Assembly: GCA_015485335.1 (NCBI GenBank)
Contig: WFTT01000056.1
Location: 1 to 38,227 of the forward strand
Direction of reading: 5' to 3'
DNA: 38,227 nt
Origin: Robiginitomaculum sp.
GTDB lineage: Bacteria; Pseudomonadota; Alphaproteobacteria; Caulobacterales; Maricaulaceae
The notes below the pieces were generated by a model, which searched no databases, had not been told where the DNA came from, and saw nothing but the letters and a program-made list of their open reading frames with translations. Both the position numbers and the translations under genes were made by a program. Position 1 is the first letter of the stretch; every line of letters starts with the position of its first letter. Positions 37,311 through 38,227 of this stretch are shown one piece after another.

Positions 37311-38093
37311 ATGAAAATCAATTCTGAAATTTCCGCTATTGTCACTGGAGGCGCCTCCGGATTGGGCGAAGCCACCGCCCGGGTATTGGCGGCAAAAGGG
37401 GCCAAAGTTACCCTGTTTGACCTGAATGAAGAGCGTGGCCAAATGGTTGCCGGAGAAATCGGCGGTGCCTTTGCCAAGGTTAATGTGGCCGACGAGGCCA
37501 GCGTCGATGCTGGCTTTGCCCTGGCCCGTGAAAAACATGGCCAGGAACGCATTATGATCAATTGCGCCGGGATTGGCTGGGCTGCCAAAACCGCTGGTCG
37601 CAACCGCAAGACCGGGGAAATCATGGCGCACCCCATCAAGGATTTTCAATTGGTGATCAATATCAATCTGGTCGGCACGTTTATGTGCCTGTCAAAATCT
37701 GCCGCTGGAATGATGACCCTGGACCCGCTGGGTGATTCGGGACGCGGCGTCATCGTCAACACCGCTTCGGTGGCGGCACAGGACGGCCAGATAGGTCAGG
37801 TGGCGTATTCGGCCTCCAAGGGCGGCATTGTCGGCATGACTCTGCCCATCGCCCGCGATCTGGCCCGCGAAGGCATACGCTGTAACGTTATTCTGCCGGG
37901 ATTTTTCGACACTCCGATCTATGAAAGCCTGCCACCTGAAGTCAAAGACAGCTTGCGCTCTCATGTGCAATTCCCGGCGCGCTTTGGCCGCCCCGAAGAA
38001 TATGGCGAATTTGCCGCCTGTCTCGTTGAAAACGATTACATTAATGCCGAAAACATTCGGCTGGATGCTGGCGCTCGCATGCCCCCGCGCTAA
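37311..38093 (+). CDS. SDR dehydrogenase, HSD10-like (3-hydroxyacyl-CoA dehydrogenase type 2)
   Basis: NAD-dependent oxidoreductase of 260 residues. Cofactor motif TGGASGLGEATA, NCAGIG, catalytic Ser in VNTASVAA, Tyr-Lys in YSASKGG. LDPLGDSGRGVIVNTASVAA with the insert NRKTGEIMAHPIKDFQ matches human HSD17B10-type enzymes, which oxidise 2-methyl-3-hydroxybutyryl-CoA in isoleucine breakdown. That would fit the bkd operon 9 kb away, but substrate choice is inferred. AAGG precedes the ATG; a terminator follows. Confidence 0.92.
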   Translation: MKINSEISAIVTGGASGLGEATARVLAAKGAKVTLFDLNEERGQMVAGEIGGAFAKVNVADEASVDAGFALAREKHGQERIMINCAGIGWAAKTAGRNRKTGEIMAHPIKDFQLVININLVGTFMCLSKSAAGMMTLDPLGDSGRGVIVNTASVAAQDGQIGQVAYSASKGGIVGMTLPIARDLAREGIRCNVILPGFFDTPIYESLPPEVKDSLRSHVQFPARFGRPEEYGEFAACLVENDYINAENIRLDAGARMPPR

Positions 38094-38117
38094 TTCTTAT
38101 CCAAATGAAACCATTAT

Positions 38118-38148
38118 AACCCTCGCCATTCCGGCGGGGGTTTTTTGG
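38118..38148 (+). terminator. Intrinsic terminator after the SDR gene
   Basis: CCCTCGCC (38120-38127) pairs with GGCGGGGG (38133-38140; one G-T) around ATTCC, followed by TTTTTT. Confidence 0.92.
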
Positions 38149-38167
38149 TTTTATCCCCGCGATTTCA

Positions 38168-38202
38168 GGGGAAATCAGGGGTAAATAAGGGGCGTTTCAG
38201 GG
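38168..38202 (+). other. G-quadruplex-type motif at the window end
   Basis: Four G-runs (GGGG 38168, GGGG 38178, GGGG 38189, GGG 38200) are separated by loops of 6, 7 and 7 bases, which meets the standard G3+N1-7 rule. The runs sit in a TTTCAGGGG-like direct-repeat context, and a further TTTTAGGGG lies at the extreme end. No gene is visible here. Confidence 0.5.
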
Positions 38203-38227
38203 ATATGTTCTTCTCTTTTAGGGGTAA

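Overview
The window reads as ordinary chromosome of a free-living, Gram-negative alphaproteobacterium. Supporting signs are an IalB-family secreted protein, a protoglobin-coupled chemotaxis transducer, a TIGR01459-type HAD protein, an acyl-CoA-linked bkd pathway with a divergent Lrp-type regulator, densely packed ATGA/GTGA-overlapping operons, and short paired-hairpin repeats of the kind common in this class. No phage, transposase, plasmid or CRISPR genes are visible. The genus cannot be fixed from the sequence alone.

Layout, left to right. (1) 1-1037: 3' part of a dihydropyrimidinase/hydantoinase, convergent with a complete minus-strand peptide-type ABC importer (lipoprotein, two permeases, fused double ATPase; 5909 to 1034). 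(2) 6280-8951: RhlE-like DEAD-box helicase, a PlsC-like acyltransferase, and a small secreted protein preceded by a perfect 16-bp palindrome. (3) 9038-10393: soluble globin-coupled methyl-accepting chemotaxis protein. (4) 15894 to 10532, minus: a tight six-gene operon of Na+/Ca2+ exchanger, pteridine-reductase-like SDR, FolB/FolX-type protein, UvrC, HAD-IIB phosphatase and CDP-alcohol phosphatidyltransferase. (5) 16084-17181: hybrid histidine kinase-like protein whose ATPase region has lost its key boxes. (6) 17183-21318: HAD-IIA phosphatase, ThiE, Sel1-repeat protein, EF-P and an inositol monophosphatase. (7) 21315-24420: DapE, RarD-type transporter and aspartate-semialdehyde dehydrogenase; DapE and Asd both serve lysine/diaminopimelate synthesis. 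(8) 24638-26361: secreted TPR protein divergent from a LysR regulator, with several palindromes between. (9) 26368-31992: Lrp/AsnC regulator divergent from a four-gene branched-chain 2-oxoacid dehydrogenase operon (E1alpha, E1beta, E2, E3). (10) 31993-33710: tRNA-Met(CAU) and an aminotransferase, set among three intergenic paired-hairpin repeats. (11) 33711-38093: GNAT, RlmN, IalB-family protein, isoaspartyl peptidase, DUF1232 protein and an HSD10-like SDR. The last 75 bases are G-rich and hold a quadruplex-type motif.

Most genes are core metabolism or housekeeping. I see no clear new defence or biosynthetic system. The best candidates for something unusual are palindromic repeat DNA inserted in frame into the linker of the E2 acyltransferase, the related repeat family nearby, and the kinase-dead hybrid histidine kinase. 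Next come the HAD/CDP-alcohol transferase pair behind uvrC and the folM-folB-like pair.
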